Assembly (NCBI RefSeq): GCF_000378385.1
Contig: NZ_KB899686.1
Location: forward strand, 1-34,419
Direction of reading: 5' to 3'
Source of the DNA: Paenibacillus daejeonensis DSM 15491
GTDB lineage: Bacteria > Bacillota > Bacilli > Paenibacillales > Paenibacillaceae
DNA: 34,419 nucleotides
The translations under genes and the position numbers were made by a program. The notes beneath the pieces were generated by a model. The model was given only the letters and a program-made list of their open reading frames with translations. It did not search any database and was not told where the DNA came from. Below, piece after piece: positions 1 to 10,286 of this stretch (its first letter is position 1; every line of letters begins with the position of its first letter).

Positions 1-91
1 TACGCTTCTTGTTTTCCTTGGCCGCATGACCTAGTTTCTCTTGGAGTTGTTGAACGTTTTCCTTTGGTGTTGTTAGCCGTTTGGCATTCAC
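1..91 (-). CDS. ltrA: Group II intron reverse transcriptase/maturase, N-terminus only
   Basis: A GTG start at 91 follows a perfect AAGGAGG (plus 101-107) at 9 bases. The 30 visible residues begin VNAKRLTTPKENVQQLQEKL and match the N-terminus I know for Firmicute group II intron-encoded proteins, which usually continue into RT, maturase X and sometimes endonuclease domains. The protein would splice and reinsert the intron. The rest of the ORF is cut off by the window edge, so whether it is intact cannot be judged. Confidence 0.75.
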   Translation of the reverse strand, partial: MNAKRLTTPKENVQQLQEKLGHAAKENKKR

Positions 92-611
92 TGATTCGTA
101 CCTCCTTAAGAAACGTGAACAAAGCAGGGCCCCTTTCCTCCCGCAGGTTGTGTTGTCCTGCGTTCATCAGTACTACGAGCCCCTCGGACTCCCTTCCTGC
201 AGGCCACTCCCTTCACTTTTCAAGTTTATAGAGTACCTCTTTACGATTTTTTTTTTCGTGCAGGGGAGGGCCTCCCCAGTTCACTGCATCCTCTTTCACC
301 CCATGCCGTTCTCCATACGCCGGAGGATTCTTCGTTGCTGCTCCAAGTTCTTAGCAACTTCCATGGTCTTCGTCCATTGTATCGGGACTCGACTTCCTCT
401 TTTCCCTCTTGCGAGGCCTTTTTGACGACGCGGCAAGATTCACTTTATGTTACGGCCTGGTCTGTCGCTTGCCCTGTCTCCGACAGGTACTTTTGTCGAT
501 ACGCTTTTACGAAAAAATTTCGCCTTACGCAAGTATCCTAGCTACGCGGGGGCTTGGCCCCTCCCGCGACCGGACTTTCACCGGCTAGAAGATGCGTGCC
601 TCTGGGCACGC
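1..611 (-). mobile_element. Group II intron, 5' part (class C-like insertion)
   Basis: The minus strand starts near 609-611 with GCGTGCCC, resembling the GUGUGCCC start of class C introns such as that of Oceanobacillus iheyensis (recalled, not aligned). About 500 bases without a credible gene follow. They are rich in stem-forming segments, for example GGGGAGGCCCTCCCC near 260-275 and a GGCTCGTAGTACTGATGAAC-type stretch near 160-185 that I associate with bacterial intron RNA domains. The maturase reading frame then opens at 91. The 5' exon is an intrinsic terminator (623-643), which is the usual target of class C introns. The 3' half, with the rest of the ORF and domains V and VI, lies beyond the left edge. 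Confidence 0.8.
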
Positions 612-622
612 AAATAATAAAA

Positions 623-650
623 GCGCCGGTACGGGACCGGCGCCTTTTTT
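623..650. terminator. Intrinsic terminator, target of the intron
   Basis: A perfect 8 bp stem GCGCCGGT/ACCGGCGC has a 5-base loop and T-rich sequence on both sides: CTTTTTT on the plus strand, and CTTTTATTATTT on the minus strand. It can therefore end transcription in either direction. On the minus strand it probably ends the chemotaxis gene transcript that stops at 824. The intron begins about 12 bases after the minus-strand stem. Confidence 0.85.
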
Positions 651-668
651 CATTACGCTTTTCGTATA

Positions 669-804
669 GTTTCTATTTGTATAGCTTCTATTCGCACAGC
701 TTGTATAGATTCTGTTCCTACAGCTTCTATTCATAAAGCTTCTATATTCGTATTGCTTCTATACTCGTAATGCTCCTATATGTAATGCTTCTATATATAG
801 AAGC
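669..804. repeat. Degenerate 15-17 bp tandem repeat array
   Basis: About eight units follow the pattern GCTTCTATtcgtAAT (15 or 17 bp), for example at about 684, 723, 738, 755, 772 and 787. The last unit closes as the perfect palindrome GCTTCTATATATAGAAGC (787-804). The array lies between the stop of the chemotaxis gene and the terminator, so it would be in that gene's 3' untranslated RNA. I do not know a function for it. Confidence 0.7.
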
Positions 805-823
805 AATCTCTCACTCCCCTCCG

Positions 824-2041
824 CTACTCCACCTGCGAGTCATGCGTGATCTCGGCCAGCAGGTGGTCCATCTCCCGGATGACCTTGTCCGACTGTTCAT
901 GCGCCTTGATTGACAGCGACGTCATTTCCTTACTGCTCTTCCGGTTGTCTGCCGCGGCTACGAACAGCTTCTCGAACATATCCGCCGCTTGATCCACATA
1001 GCCCGCGCTGGCCTGGGACTCGGAGCGTACATTGTGGACGAGCTCAACGGTGTGCACAACCGCCTCAAGAATCGACTTGATCATCTGGTTAATCTCGTCA
1101 GCGGACTTCTTGGTCTCAGCAGCGAGCTTCCGGACTTCATCGGCGACAACGGCGAAGCCTCTGCCATGCTCCCCTGCACGCGCAGCCTCAATGGTGGCAT
1201 TGACCGCCAACAGGTTGCACTGATCGGCCAGTTCGCGAATGACACGCGAGACACTGCCAATCTCCCCCGCACGTGCCTGCAGCTCGATGGCCTGATTTTC
1301 CTGTGCATCTGTCTGCTCAGTCAATCGCTGGAAGGCAGTCGTTACCTGATCCAACTGCTGCTTGCCTTGGAGCGTCAGGTCTACCATTTGCTCCGATACA
1401 GCTCCCCCCTCCTCTGCCGATGTCCGCACCGCCACGACTACCTGATTAATTTCCTGCATACGCGCTTCCGCCCCCCGGATGGTACGGGCTTGGGATTGGG
1501 TAGCTTCTCGCTGCAGCACACGCGAAATTCCGAGCAGATCCGACACCGTCAGAATTCCGGCAATCCGGCTGCTGTCCGTAACCAGAACACAGTCATACAG
1601 TGTTTTGTCTTCCCTCGACAGCGCTTCTTCTATTAACAGCTGCGCCGAAGACGAAATATCGATACATAGCGGAGATTCCGTCATCAGATGCTTGATTGAC
1701 TTTTCGTAATACAACTCTGTACCAAATCGCCTGCTTAGCTGCCTGAAAAAGCGGTCACGCATCACCAGCCCAACGGGCTGCCCTTCCTCAGTAGCGACCG
1801 TAATACATTCGGCATCTGCAAACTCATCGAATACACGAACGACCTCCCGGCAAGTAAAGACAGGTGAGACAACTGGACTCTGTCTGACAAATTGGCTTAG
1901 CACCCGATCGGCTGGATGATTAGCTGGATAGCCGTCTTTTTGACGATACGATACCTCTGTGACAGGTGATGCTCCGTGCGAAGCAGACGTTTCCTGATGA
2001 AGGCTCGGCTTGCTCCTCTCGATTTCCATAACGCTCGGCAT
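824..2041 (-). CDS. Soluble methyl-accepting chemotaxis-type transducer with CBS domains
   Basis: This 405-residue protein has no membrane segment. Residues about 60-175 look like a CBS pair ([21 protein letters not shown]; then [11 protein letters not shown] and [18 protein letters not shown]). Residues about 190-400 are a coiled-coil MCP signalling domain with the conserved hairpin tip around 270-292 ([21 protein letters not shown]). Such proteins pass a ligand or nucleotide signal to CheA/CheW, or to a related kinase, from the cytoplasm. ATG at 2041 follows AGGGGG by 8 bases. No chemotaxis partners are nearby. The ligand is unknown; CBS pairs commonly bind adenine nucleotides. Confidence 0.85.
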   Translation of the reverse strand: MPSVMEIERSKPSLHQETSASHGASPVTEVSYRQKDGYPANHPADRVLSQFVRQSPVVSPVFTCREVVRVFDEFADAECITVATEEGQPVGLVMRDRFFRQLSRRFGTELYYEKSIKHLMTESPLCIDISSSAQLLIEEALSREDKTLYDCVLVTDSSRIAGILTVSDLLGISRVLQREATQSQARTIRGAEARMQEINQVVVAVRTSAEEGGAVSEQMVDLTLQGKQQLDQVTTAFQRLTEQTDAQENQAIELQARAGEIGSVSRVIRELADQCNLLAVNATIEAARAGEHGRGFAVVADEVRKLAAETKKSADEINQMIKSILEAVVHTVELVHNVRSESQASAGYVDQAADMFEKLFVAAADNRKSSKEMTSLSIKAHEQSDKVIREMDHLLAEITHDSQVE

Positions 2042-2229
2042 GCTGCATTCCCCCTAACCCGATTAACAAGTTCCCCTATAATGTAGCGCCCTCCTATTAT
2101 CTTAACTGCAGGATCGTGTTAACGAGAGGTTAAATTTGGTTCTTTAGTCTTATATCCAGGATTATTTTCAGGTTGTTTTCATAGCGAATTCATGTTTAAA
2201 TAAGGATATGATTAATATAAAAGCATATT

Positions 2230-3782
<1,553 letters not shown>

Positions 3783-3785
3783 AGC

Positions 3786-3830
3786 AAACAACCCGCCTTT
3801 CTCGTTCCTTAGAACGAAGGCGGGTTGTTT
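3786..3830. terminator. Bidirectional terminator between abfA and fucA
   Basis: A perfect 14 bp stem (AAACAACCCGCCTT / AAGGCGGGTTGTTT, 3786-3799 and 3817-3830) has an inner CGTTC/GAACG pairing. It starts 4 bases after the abfA stop and is placed between convergent genes. Confidence 0.85.
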
Positions 3831-3916
3831 CATGTTGGCATCGCGCTTCTTTACGCGCGCAGCTCCCAGCACTCGGGGTCCTGCGGCATGACGGGGGTCG
3901 TACGACCACTTTACGT

Positions 3917-4576
3917 CTACTTCATCTGCTGCAGCAGCTGCACTCGATAAGCCTCGCTCTCGAGCGCTTGAATTTCCTTGTATTCAGCCTCGGTCAGTGT
4001 GCGCGGCGGTCTCACCGCACTGGCGAGCATATAAATTTTGGCGCTGTCCTCTACCACCTGTGTGCGGTAGTAGGCTTCGCGCAGATTTTTGCCCGTTGTC
4101 ACCAGACCGTGGTTGCAGAGCAGAATCGAGTTGTGATCGACCGCCTTCTCCGCGACCAGGTTCGCCAGCACATCTGTCGTCGGTACGACATACGGGACAA
4201 ACGCGACGTCGCCGACCAGTGCCGCCTGATCCGGGAACAGCATCGGCAGCTCCTGGCTGATGGTGGTGAGCGCAATCGAATAGACCGGATGCGTGTGTAC
4301 AATCGCCTTGACCGCATCGTTCACCCTGTAGCAGAAGAGATGCATTAGCACCTCTGACGAAGGACGGACCGAACCAGCCGCCACCTCACCGGTTGGAATA
4401 TGCACCTTTACCCATTGCTCCGGCTCGATGTCCTCCAGCGCAAAACCGCTGGGCGACAGGTACATATCCTCCTCCCACCGTGCGCTGATGTTACCGCCTG
4501 GTCCTACAACCAGACCCTTCTCTACCGTCTTCCTTGCGTATAACGATAACTCTTCTCTGATGCTAGCCTCCGACAT
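3917..4576 (-). CDS. fucA: L-fuculose-1-phosphate aldolase (class II aldolase family)
   Basis: This 219-residue class II aldolase/adducin-family enzyme splits L-fuculose-1-phosphate into dihydroxyacetone phosphate and L-lactaldehyde. The metal ligands expected for FucA are present: His94 and His96 in HTHP, and His156 in CNHG, with Glu75 in SSE as the catalytic acid. I place the start at the second ATG (4576) because GGAAGGGAG lies 8 bases before it; the upstream in-frame ATG at 4612 has only a poorly spaced AAGGA. It is the last gene of the fucI-kinase-fucA operon. L-rhamnulose-1-phosphate aldolase or ribulose-phosphate 4-epimerase activity cannot be excluded from the family alone. Confidence 0.85.
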   Translation of the reverse strand: MSEASIREELSLYARKTVEKGLVVGPGGNISARWEEDMYLSPSGFALEDIEPEQWVKVHIPTGEVAAGSVRPSSEVLMHLFCYRVNDAVKAIVHTHPVYSIALTTISQELPMLFPDQAALVGDVAFVPYVVPTTDVLANLVAEKAVDHNSILLCNHGLVTTGKNLREAYYRTQVVEDSAKIYMLASAVRPPRTLTEAEYKEIQALESEAYRVQLLQQMK

Positions 4577-4704
4577 GCGAGTTGCTCCCTTCCATTCTTG
4601 CAGTTTGCTCATTCCTTATTTCCGCGACTATCCATACTACGTTCAGCTGATAGCCGAGTAGCCAGTCCGTCGGTGACGCAACAACTACGTTCAGTCCTTT
4701 TCTG

Positions 4705-6198
4705 CTACTCTCCCACCCGGCTCACCCGCAGATAACGCGCGTAGGCATCATCCCAGTAGTCGCTCGGCTGTGGCTCATACACGTCCGGTGAAAAAGAATC
4801 CGCCACCACTTGGCGAAGCTCTTGCAACGTGCCGATCTCGCCCAGCGCCTTGGCCTGCAGCAATAGGTTGCCGGCTGCTGTCGCTTCGACGGGACCGGCA
4901 ACGACCGGAATGCCCGTGCTGTCCGCCGTCAGCTGACAGAGCAGCGTGTTCTGAATGCCGCCGCCGACCATATAGAGCTGCGGTGCCCGAATACCGAGCA
5001 ACTGCTCAATCTCGCCCAAGGTCTGCCTGAACTTCAGCGCCAGGCTCTCCAGCACACAGCGGATCAGCTCCGCCTTGCTCTGCGGGACGCGCTGCCCCGT
5101 GCGCTCGCAGTACGCCTGGATGCGCTGCGGCATCCCGCCGGGGGCCAGGAAACCGGCATCTTCGGGATCGATGTAGCTCTCACTCCGATCCAGACCTCTG
5201 GCCAGTTCGACCATCTCCGGGTAGCTGATGGACTCCCCGTCCAGCTCCCATTGCCGCTTGCACTCCTGCAGCAGCCACAGGCCCATAATATTCTTCAGCA
5301 GTCGAATCTTGCGAAATGCGCCTGCCTCATTGGTAAACGACCAGGCCCTTGCCTGCTCCGTCATCACCGGCTGATCGGTTTCCACGCCCATCAGTGACCA
5401 GGTACCGCAGCTGATGAACACCGCTTGGTCATGCCGGGCTGGCACAGCAGCCACGGCTGAGGCCGTGTCATGCGATGCCGTAGCAACGACCGGGACCGCT
5501 GGCAGCCGCAGCTCTTCCTGCAACGCATCCGTCAAGCCGCCGCATCGGGTGCCCGGCTCGATCAGCTCCGTGAACAGACTACGCGGCAGGCTCATCCGCT
5601 CCAGAGTCCCTGCCGACCAGCTCCGCTGTCGCGGATCGAGCAAACCGCTAGTGCTGGCGATCGTGTACTCCGTAGTTCGTTCGCCTGTCAGGTAGTAGCG
5701 GAACAGATCCGGCATGAACAACAGCTTCACATCATCACCTGCTCTCTCAGCCTGCCTGGCTTCCCTGCTCGCGTACAACTGGAAGATCGTGTTGAATTGG
5801 AGCGGCTGAATACCTGTCGCTCCGAACAACTCCGCCTCCGGAAATTGACGGAACACCTGCTCCATCACACCATCCGTGCGGCTGTCCCGGTAGTGAACAG
5901 GGTGCTGGACCAAACGGCCCTTGCCATCTACCAAACCGTAATCTACGCCCCATGTATCGATCGCTATGGCATCCGGCGCCCCTTGGCCCTGCTGGCGGAA
6001 AGCGCGGATGCCTGTCTTCAATTCATGAAACAAGCGCAGAAAATCCCAATACAGCGTATCGTTCAGCTGCACCGGCTCGTTGGCGAACCGGTGGACCTCT
6101 GACAACGCCAGCTTGCGGCCATCGAACTGGCCGAGCATGACCCGGCCGCTGCTGGCGCCGTAATCGGCGGCCAGCAGGTTAAGTGGTCGGTGACTCAA
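4705..6198 (-). CDS. rhaB: Rhamnulokinase-family carbohydrate kinase, probable L-fuculokinase
   Basis: This 497-residue FGGY kinase has the RhaB-type N-terminus (AADYGASSGRVMLGQFDGRKL, EVHRFANEPV, LYWD) and the C-terminal ATP-site region MVGGGIQN...AGPVEATAAGNLL. By sequence family it is a rhamnulokinase. Its neighbours are fucI and fucA, with FucU elsewhere and no rhamnose isomerase in view, so phosphorylation of L-fuculose is the likelier job here (inference). Start is TTG at 6198, with AAAGGAGGGG 7 bases upstream. It is the middle gene of the operon, 30 bases after fucI. Confidence 0.85.
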   Translation of the reverse strand: MSHRPLNLLAADYGASSGRVMLGQFDGRKLALSEVHRFANEPVQLNDTLYWDFLRLFHELKTGIRAFRQQGQGAPDAIAIDTWGVDYGLVDGKGRLVQHPVHYRDSRTDGVMEQVFRQFPEAELFGATGIQPLQFNTIFQLYASREARQAERAGDDVKLLFMPDLFRYYLTGERTTEYTIASTSGLLDPRQRSWSAGTLERMSLPRSLFTELIEPGTRCGGLTDALQEELRLPAVPVVATASHDTASAVAAVPARHDQAVFISCGTWSLMGVETDQPVMTEQARAWSFTNEAGAFRKIRLLKNIMGLWLLQECKRQWELDGESISYPEMVELARGLDRSESYIDPEDAGFLAPGGMPQRIQAYCERTGQRVPQSKAELIRCVLESLALKFRQTLGEIEQLLGIRAPQLYMVGGGIQNTLLCQLTADSTGIPVVAGPVEATAAGNLLLQAKALGEIGTLQELRQVVADSFSPDVYEPQPSDYWDDAYARYLRVSRVGE

Positions 6199-6228
6199 GC
6201 GCAGCCCCTCCTTTACCCATCACTTAGC

Positions 6229-8019
6229 TTATTTGTAGAGCGGTCCGAAGGTGTTGCAAGCGCGGAAATCCGCGCCTTCCGGATCGGAGGTGCCGAAGTT
6301 GCCCCACGCCCGTGGACGGAAGACCTCGCCATCTGGTACATTGTGCATACTGACCGGAATCCGCAAGATGGAGGCCAGTGTGATCAGGTCGGAGCCGATA
6401 TGGCCGTATGAGATCGAGCCGTGGTTGGAGCCCCAGTTGTCCATAACCGAGTAGGCATCCGTGAAAGCGCCACTGCCTGTCAGCACTGGTGCGAACCACG
6501 TAGTCGGCCAGGTTGGGTCCGTCCGCTTGTCGAGCGTGTCATGCACTTCCTCCGTCAGGTCCACGGTGTAGCCTTGTGCAATCTGCAGCACCGGCCCCAG
6601 ACCTTTCACCAGATTCAGCCTCGACATCGTTACCGGCATGCCGCCGCGCGTCAGGAAGTCCGAGGAATACCCGCCGCCCCGGAAATATTCCGCGGAAGCC
6701 GGCCGCCAGGACGTCGCCTTCAGACAGGCATCGACTTCTTCGTCCGTGATCTCCCAGTATGGCTTCAAGACCGGCTGTCCGTCCCGACTCTGCTCACCTG
6801 TACCGTCCAGTGCCGCCGGACCGGAGTTGATCAGATGGAGAATGCCGCCCTTGGCATGACCGCTCAGCTCGTGACCCGTCACCCGCTTCACCGCATCCGG
6901 GCTCCAGTAGGTCCGAACGTCAGCGAAGATTTGTGCCGTATTGGTCAGCAGGTAGCCGAAGAGCATCGCCACGCCGTTCAAGCTGTCGTTCTCGGTCGCC
7001 ACCAAATACGGCGCACGCTTGCCATTCCAGTCAAACGACGAGTTGAGGATCGCTTCCGGGAAGTCCCCATTCGGGAAATGATCCGTCCATTGTCGCTGGC
7101 CTTGGAAGCCCGAAACGATGGCGTTATGCCCCAGCGCTTCTTCTCCAAAGCCCAGCTCATCCAGCTTGGGATTGCCGACCATCAGATCGCGGATGATGAG
7201 CGACATTTTGACATTCGTCTCCCAATCCTTGTCCTTCTTCTCCCGGGAGGACTGCAGCCGCTCCGGATTGTTATCCGGGCCTTCCGAGCAGTTTTCCTTC
7301 ACCCAGTTCATGGCCAGCTCGTACTCTTCCGGATCGAAGATTTCTTCCTCAATTCGCCGCGTCAGCTCGGACATATCGACATATTCGTTGCGCATGCCCA
7401 GGTAGTTCTGGAACAGCTCTTCATTAATAACCGATCCCGCGATGCCCATCGATACAGAGCCGACAGCCAGATAGGACTTGCCGCGCATCAGCGCTACAGC
7501 CAGGCCTGCCCGCGCGAATCGCAGCAGCTTTTCCTGAACATCCCCAGGAATCGATGTGTCGCCTGAGTCTTGAACGTCATGACCGTAGATACCAAATGCC
7601 GGCAGCCCTTTTTGCGCGTGGCCCGACAGGACGGCAGCCAGATAGACAGCACCAGGACGCTCCGTGCCATTGAAGCCCCAGATGGCTTTAGGCAGCATCG
7701 GGTCCATATCCATCGTTTCCGTACCATAACACCAGCATGGCGTAACCGTGATTGAGACACCCACGCCTTCTCTGCGGAACTTCTCTGCCGATGCAGCCGC
7801 TTCAGCAACCCCGCCGATACAGGTGTCGGAGATGACGCATTCCACTGCCGAACCATCCGGATAACGAATCGTCTCGCTAAGCAGAGCAGCAACCGCTTTG
7901 GCCATATTCATCGTTTGGTCTTCCAGCGACTCCCTTACGCCTCTGCGTCTACCGTCGATTGTCGGCCGAATACCGATTTTGGGGAACCCGAGCTTCCATC
8001 TGTTATCGCTTACATTCAT
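6229..8019 (-). CDS. fucI: L-fucose isomerase
   Basis: This 596-residue enzyme is full length for FucI, which interconverts L-fucose and L-fuculose (and D-arabinose/D-ribulose) with Mn2+. Glu343 (ATEND), Asp367 (FADVRTYW) and His533 (SNHGS) align with the E. coli metal ligands E337, D361 and H528. ATG at 8019 follows GAGGAGG by 9 bases. It is the first gene of a leftward three-gene catabolic operon. A promoter (TTAACG-17-TAGAAT) lies about 37 bases upstream of the start, and a perfect cre match overlaps codons 2-7. An AraC-type gene is divergently transcribed. Confidence 0.96.
   Translation of the reverse strand: MNVSDNRWKLGFPKIGIRPTIDGRRRGVRESLEDQTMNMAKAVAALLSETIRYPDGSAVECVISDTCIGGVAEAAASAEKFRREGVGVSITVTPCWCYGTETMDMDPMLPKAIWGFNGTERPGAVYLAAVLSGHAQKGLPAFGIYGHDVQDSGDTSIPGDVQEKLLRFARAGLAVALMRGKSYLAVGSVSMGIAGSVINEELFQNYLGMRNEYVDMSELTRRIEEEIFDPEEYELAMNWVKENCSEGPDNNPERLQSSREKKDKDWETNVKMSLIIRDLMVGNPKLDELGFGEEALGHNAIVSGFQGQRQWTDHFPNGDFPEAILNSSFDWNGKRAPYLVATENDSLNGVAMLFGYLLTNTAQIFADVRTYWSPDAVKRVTGHELSGHAKGGILHLINSGPAALDGTGEQSRDGQPVLKPYWEITDEEVDACLKATSWRPASAEYFRGGGYSSDFLTRGGMPVTMSRLNLVKGLGPVLQIAQGYTVDLTEEVHDTLDKRTDPTWPTTWFAPVLTGSGAFTDAYSVMDNWGSNHGSISYGHIGSDLITLASILRIPVSMHNVPDGEVFRPRAWGNFGTSDPEGADFRACNTFGPLYK
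8001..8014. promoter_or_regulatory. CcpA cre site at the start of fucI
   Basis: TGTTATCGCTTACA matches the consensus TGWNANCGNTNWCA at every position. It lies just inside the fucI coding sequence, downstream of the promoter, where CcpA would act as a roadblock to repress the operon when preferred sugars are present. Confidence 0.7.
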
Positions 8020-8055
8020 GTCATTGCGCCTCCTCGTATTTCTGATATGCTCCCT

Positions 8056-8084
8056 ATTCTACCGTTCCTCCCCCTTTCCGTTAA
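8056..8084 (-). promoter_or_regulatory. Predicted fucI promoter
   Basis: On the minus strand -35 TTAACG (8079-8084) and -10 TAGAAT (8056-8061) are separated by exactly 17 bases. The start of transcription would be about 30 bases before the fucI ATG. On the other strand TATAAT at 8166-8171 is a candidate -10 for the AraC gene, with a poor -35. Confidence 0.6.
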
Positions 8085-8203
8085 CCTACTATTCTGCTGT
8101 CTTCCATGCATCAAATAGCAACAAACTAACCCTGACGCCGCAGATGCGAAGCCGCTGGAGGTGCGCTATAATGAGGATATCCATTGCAGCGGAGGACGAA
8201 GGC

Positions 8204-9076
8204 ATGCCCAAAATCGAGATTCCCCATATTAAAACTGACCGTTTCCGGTTCCTTCATCCGCCGGAGCTGCTCTTCGCAGGCCAGCTGCTCGATGAACGGC
8301 ATTTTCATACCCCGCGCGAGGCGCACCAGGACTATTGTGAGATTCTATATGTCTCGGAAGGTGCGGGAGAATTCATCATCGACGACAAGCTCTATCCCGT
8401 CCGCCAGGGGGATATTATTCTGTACAACGCCGGTGTGGCGCATGAGGAGCGTTCCTCGGTAGAGTCGCCGCTTCGAATTTTCTACTGTGGTGTGAGCAGC
8501 CTGCATATCGACGGGGTTCCCGCCGGTCATCTGTTGCCGCCGTCCATCGATCCTGTGATTCCAGCGGACAAGTATGCTTACAAAATTGAGAGTTACCTTA
8601 GCGAGATTCTGGAGGAGTGCAACGCTCAGGTGCTCGGCTACGAGACCCTCACCCAGAACCTGCTGATGTCGCTCATCACGCTCATCTACCGGATCGTCGA
8701 CGTCAAGCATTCCTATCATGATTTCACCGGCAAAAGCGAGATTACCCTGCGCACCAAGGCGTTCATCGACCGCAACTATACCAAGAGTCTGACACTTAAG
8801 GATATTGCCGATACCCTGTACGTCAGTCAGCATTACCTGTCCCATCTATTCAAAAAAGACCTCGGCGACTCGCCGATCAACTACATGATCACCCGCCGGA
8901 TCGACGAGGCTAAGCGTCTGCTGCTGCAGACCGACAAGCCCGTCTACGAGATTGCCGCCATGGTCGGCTACGAGAACGACAAGTACTTCTCCATGCTGTT
9001 CAAAAAAGTCGTCTCCCGCACCCCTGGCTCCTACCGCGAGCACGCACGCAAAAAAGGAAGCCAGCCGGAGAGCTGA
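8204..9076 (+). CDS. AraC-family transcriptional regulator (fuc operon)
   Basis: This 290-residue protein has an N-terminal cupin-like sugar-binding domain (about 15-150, including YCEILYVSEGAGEFIID and QGDIILYNAGVAHEE). It has a C-terminal pair of helix-turn-helix motifs (about 190-285, LTLKDIADTLYVSQHYLSHLFKKDLG and IAAMVGYENDKYFSMLFKK). I use ATG 8204 because GCGGAGGA lies 8 bases upstream; the open frame reaching back to 7898 would run through the divergent fucI gene. Its divergent position makes it the likely L-fucose-responsive activator of fucI-rhaB-fucA. Confidence 0.85.
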   Translation: MPKIEIPHIKTDRFRFLHPPELLFAGQLLDERHFHTPREAHQDYCEILYVSEGAGEFIIDDKLYPVRQGDIILYNAGVAHEERSSVESPLRIFYCGVSSLHIDGVPAGHLLPPSIDPVIPADKYAYKIESYLSEILEECNAQVLGYETLTQNLLMSLITLIYRIVDVKHSYHDFTGKSEITLRTKAFIDRNYTKSLTLKDIADTLYVSQHYLSHLFKKDLGDSPINYMITRRIDEAKRLLLQTDKPVYEIAAMVGYENDKYFSMLFKKVVSRTPGSYREHARKKGSQPES

Positions 9077-9085
9077 CTTCCTTTA
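9056..9085 (+). terminator. Terminator overlapping the AraC stop codon
   Basis: GGAAG-c-CAGC / GCTG-a-CTTCC forms a 9 bp stem with one mismatch followed by TTTAT. The stop codon (9074-9076) is inside the stem. An upstream A-run would allow it to act in reverse too. Confidence 0.65.
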
Positions 9086-9155
9086 TCTTGCGCTAACTTC
9101 GCGGACTTTGGCCCTCGTCTTGTGCCGACCTTGCATCAACCAGCGCCGAGCTGCG

Positions 9156-9340
9156 CTAACGGCCACATAGGCGCTTATTTGTGCTTTTTTGAGGGGTTTG
9201 GAACTCTAACGGCCACAGGTGCGCCTATTATGACAAAAACACTGAGAAAGCGGCGTCTATAAGTACAATAGCTGCTTATATGGCCGTTACAATCTCAACG
9301 TACCGATTTCAGGCGAAATAGCGGCTGTGGTGGCCGTTAG
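9156..9340. repeat. Four-unit palindromic intergenic element, copy A
   Basis: Four 24-26 bp units follow the pattern CTAACGGCCACnnagGCGCTtATTT. Units 1 (9156) and 2 (9206) are direct; units 3 (9267-9290) and 4 (9316-9340) are inverted. As RNA, unit 1 can pair with unit 4 (11 bp of perfect CTAACGGCCAC/GTGGCCGTTAG) and unit 2 with unit 3. It fills the gap between the convergent AraC gene and aadK. A second copy with the same geometry is at 22655-22838. I do not recognise a named family. Confidence 0.85.
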
Positions 9341-9358
9341 AATTTGAACAGCAGCGGA

Positions 9359-10225
9359 CTACTCCGTTCTCCGGTTACTTTTCTCATAAATCCCCTCCAT
9401 ATAGCCCGTCACCCGCTCGTCGTAATCCGGGTACGTGTAGCCCAGCGCCGACGCAACCTCGCGGGAGTACTTACGGAATAGGGCGCAGCAGGTTCTTTGA
9501 GCCTCCCACATCTGCGGGACGCCCTCTTGCGAGTAGGTGGCGAGCAACGTCTGCCAATCCTCCGGCGGCAGGTAGCGGTCGATGAATTTGTAGTTTTTGC
9601 CCACACTGAAGGTATAGCCCCGCTCCGCACCGATTCGCCAGGCCATCATCCGCAGCAGGTTGGGCCGGGCAATGCCGCTCAGGTGGTCGATCGCATACAG
9701 AATTTCACCGCGTGCCAACCCCTTGACGACGTAGGTGAACACGAACCAGAATTCGTTGCAGCAGTCGTCGAACGCGCGCGCCGTTGGTTGCTCGATCCAA
9801 TAGCGCTGATCCGTCGGCACAATCTCGCGGTCGATCCGTCCATCCTTGTCCAGGAGCACCTCGACCAGACCGTCGCTCGCCTCAACATACGCCTCCGTCT
9901 CCTCCAGCGGAATCAACGTCAGGTCCACCTTATTGCCATCCTCAAACAGCATCAGGTACGAGAACCAATTGCCCAGCTCGGGCGGGAACAGCTCCATGTC
10001 CTCCGGCTTCTGCATCATGATTCGCTGACCGAATGCGTCCAGCCAGGCATCGTCTGCCTTGAAGGACGACAGATCAGTCACAAAAAAAGACAAGTCGTAA
10101 TCCTGAAACGCATCGCTCGCAATATTGCGGTTCGTTCGCGAGCCTTCCAATGTCACCAGCCGGATCCGCTCATCCTGCTGCGCATATCCCAGCCACAAGT
10201 CCATCATGTCTTCCTTGCTTCGCAT
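9359..10225 (-). CDS. aadK: Aminoglycoside 6-adenylyltransferase (AadK-like)
   Basis: This 288-residue protein is close to the length of B. subtilis AadK, which adenylylates streptomycin. It shows the nucleotidyltransferase motif GSRTNRN...DYDLSFFV (residues about 24-48) and KVDLTLIP. ATG at 10225 follows GAGGAGG by 8 bases, whereas the longer frame from 10315 lacks such a site. A promoter TTGGAA-17-TAGAAT is present upstream. Chromosomal copies are common in bacilli. It stands alone, divergent from the ABC importer operon, and resistance is predicted from family only. Confidence 0.9.
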   Translation of the reverse strand: MRSKEDMMDLWLGYAQQDERIRLVTLEGSRTNRNIASDAFQDYDLSFFVTDLSSFKADDAWLDAFGQRIMMQKPEDMELFPPELGNWFSYLMLFEDGNKVDLTLIPLEETEAYVEASDGLVEVLLDKDGRIDREIVPTDQRYWIEQPTARAFDDCCNEFWFVFTYVVKGLARGEILYAIDHLSGIARPNLLRMMAWRIGAERGYTFSVGKNYKFIDRYLPPEDWQTLLATYSQEGVPQMWEAQRTCCALFRKYSREVASALGYTYPDYDERVTGYMEGIYEKSNRRTE

Positions 10226-10286
10226 CGTCCCAACCTCCTCTTCTCCTACTCGTGAACTCCACTCACAGCTCATCTGATCTCTCTCC

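Noticed and set aside
81-736. Three open frames on the plus strand (81-425, 335-541, 554-736)
   Set aside because: They lie antisense to the group II intron RNA and the repeat array, lack convincing ribosome binding sites and have low-complexity translations.
4636-4694. Exact 11 bp direct repeat ACTACGTTCAG, 48 bp apart, between fucA and the kinase gene
   Set aside because: Only two copies inside an operon gap and no promoter or terminator; may be chance.
7898-8203. N-terminal extension of the AraC gene into fucI
   Set aside because: The extension runs antisense through the fucI start and promoter; ATG 8204 has a proper ribosome binding site.
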